Source of the DNA: Candidatus Sungbacteria bacterium RIFCSPLOWO2_01_FULL_47_10 | GTDB taxonomy: Bacteria; Patescibacteriota; Minisyncoccia; Sungbacterales; GWA2-42-14 | Direction: 5' to 3' | Assembly: GCA_001820675.1 (NCBI GenBank) | Contig: MHQO01000016.1 | Coordinates: 12,309-18,599, forward strand | Length of the DNA stretch: 6,291 nucleotides | In this document: positions 5,779-6,291 of the stretch, one piece after another | Layout: the number at the start of each line of letters is the position of its first letter | Numbering within the stretch: position 1 is the stretch's first letter | Position numbers and translations under genes: made by a program | The notes under the pieces: generated by a model | Told to the model about the DNA's origin: nothing | What the model saw: the letters and a program-made list of their open reading frames with translations, nothing else | The model's database searches: none

Positions 5779-6219
5779 TTATTCGAAGTCTCGGCCGCGA
5801 AAGAGAAGGATGCCGCCTCCAATCGCCATCACGGTCGTACGAACTTTGCCTTGATATACTCTTTCTTCGCCGGAAAGAGCATCAATGACTCTGACATTCT
5901 CCACAGCCCAATCCGAAGTGCTGACTCTTTGCGCCCTGACTTGAACACCGTTAAGATCGGAATGGCGGAATTGAAGTCCGCTCAATTCCATGACAACCTT
6001 CGTCGCATCGGGAAACAAAAACTCTGCAACCCGCCACACAAGACGTTTCTCTGTCTTGTGGTCTAATGAGGCACCAATCTCCTGCCAATCATTCGTCGCG
6101 ATATCGCTATATGTTTCATCACACCACATATACGACGCAACGCGACGTTCAAAAATAAGATACATCATTTCCGCTACAGCAGTCTGTTCTGAAGCGGTTC
6201 GATGGTTCTTGTGTGCCAT
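5779..6219 (-). CDS. Hypothetical protein, 146 aa, function unknown
   Basis: I do not recognise this protein. It begins MAHKNHRTASEQTAVAEMM and is mixed in charge, with an aromatic-rich part at about 20-60 (YLIFERRVASYMWC, NDWQEIG). The middle is LDHKTEKRLVWRVAEFLFPDATKVVMELSGLQF, and the C-terminal part is probably beta-rich (VQVRAQRVS, VENVRVID, KVRTTVMAIGGGILLFRG). The short hydrophobic run near 129-139 is too short for a confident membrane segment, and no signal peptide is seen. The gene looks real: AGAGG (6225-6229) lies 5 nt before the ATG as a good Shine-Dalgarno, the frame is open to a TAA, and a terminator-like hairpin with a T-tract follows the stop. It is convergent with ychF. The antisense frame over part of this region would have to translate the terminator hairpin and is less credible. 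Confidence 0.72.
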   Translation of the reverse strand: MAHKNHRTASEQTAVAEMMYLIFERRVASYMWCDETYSDIATNDWQEIGASLDHKTEKRLVWRVAEFLFPDATKVVMELSGLQFRHSDLNGVQVRAQRVSTSDWAVENVRVIDALSGEERVYQGKVRTTVMAIGGGILLFRGRDFE

Positions 6220-6231
6220 GTTTGCCTCTTT

Positions 6232-6246
6232 CTGCCCTGTAGGCAG
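6232..6246. other. Small hairpin just upstream of the hypothetical gene
   Basis: CTGCC (6232-6236) and GGCAG (6242-6246) form a 5-bp stem with a 5-nt loop. On the minus strand it ends 2 nt before the Shine-Dalgarno of the hypothetical gene, so it could affect ribosome access. A stem this short can be chance. Confidence 0.35.
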
Positions 6247-6250
6247 GTTG

Positions 6251-6291
6251 ACCCTTCACCCGATTTGGTGATGCCGAATGAAAGGGTTTTT
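6251..6291. other. Nested hairpin followed by a T-run at the window edge
   Basis: ACCCTT (6251-6256) pairs with AAGGGT (6282-6287), and inside it CACC (6257-6260) pairs with GGTG (6267-6270) around CGATTT; 11 nt on the 3' side are unpaired. A T-run (6287-6291) continues off the window. Read on the plus strand this looks like an intrinsic terminator, but no plus-strand gene ends here. On the minus strand it would be a structured leader of the hypothetical gene. No promoter for that gene is evident in 6220-6291. Confidence 0.4.

Noticed and set aside
5719..6066. Plus-strand open frame after ychF
   Set aside because: It would begin at TTG right after the ychF stop, translate the terminator hairpin, and lie antisense to a gene with a good Shine-Dalgarno.

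Overview
The window looks like a chromosomal segment of a bacterium of the Candidate Phyla Radiation (Patescibacteria, Parcubacteria-like). This placement is an inference. It rests on a TrmB-type sugar regulator (a mainly archaeal family that is also common in CPR genomes) beside a bacterial-type YchF, on short or absent Shine-Dalgarno sequences, on compact gene packing, and on proteins that look only distantly related to well-studied homologues. The standard genetic code fits, since TGA is used as a stop. No rRNA, tRNA, CRISPR array, transposase or integrase is visible.

Left part, all on the minus strand and read from right to left: a long Gfo/Idh/MocA-type oxidoreductase (2315-3736), overlapping an unrecognised methyltransferase-like protein (1570-2346), then an inositol-monophosphatase-family phosphatase (701-1477), then the N-terminal two fifths or so of a phosphomannomutase/phosphoglucomutase that runs off the left edge (1-594). 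Gaps of 92 and 106 nt separate the last three genes, and no convincing terminator lies between them. They may form one transcription unit, with possible internal regulation at a 20-codon leader ORF before the phosphatase and at two sets of short direct repeats before the mutase.

Centre: a 127-nt divergent intergenic region (3737-3863) holds four ACAA-type half-sites in inverted arrangement. They lie over the likely promoters of both the oxidoreductase gene and the divergently transcribed TrmB-family regulator (3864-4601). The regulator is followed after 13 nt by the universal GTPase/ATPase gene ychF (4615-5718).

Right part: a hairpin terminator (5737-5766) separates ychF from a convergent gene of unknown function (5779-6219, minus). 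That gene has a clear ribosome binding site and a structured upstream stretch that reaches the window edge.

Working model (inference): the TrmB-like protein senses a sugar or sugar phosphate and controls the divergent oxidoreductase/methyltransferase pair. That pair may modify a sugar or cyclitol, with the phosphatase and the hexose-phosphate mutase providing neighbouring steps of sugar-phosphate metabolism. The substrate cannot be read from the sequence. The most interesting unexplained pieces are the oxidoreductase plus orphan methyltransferase pair, its putative operator cluster, and the small leader ORF.
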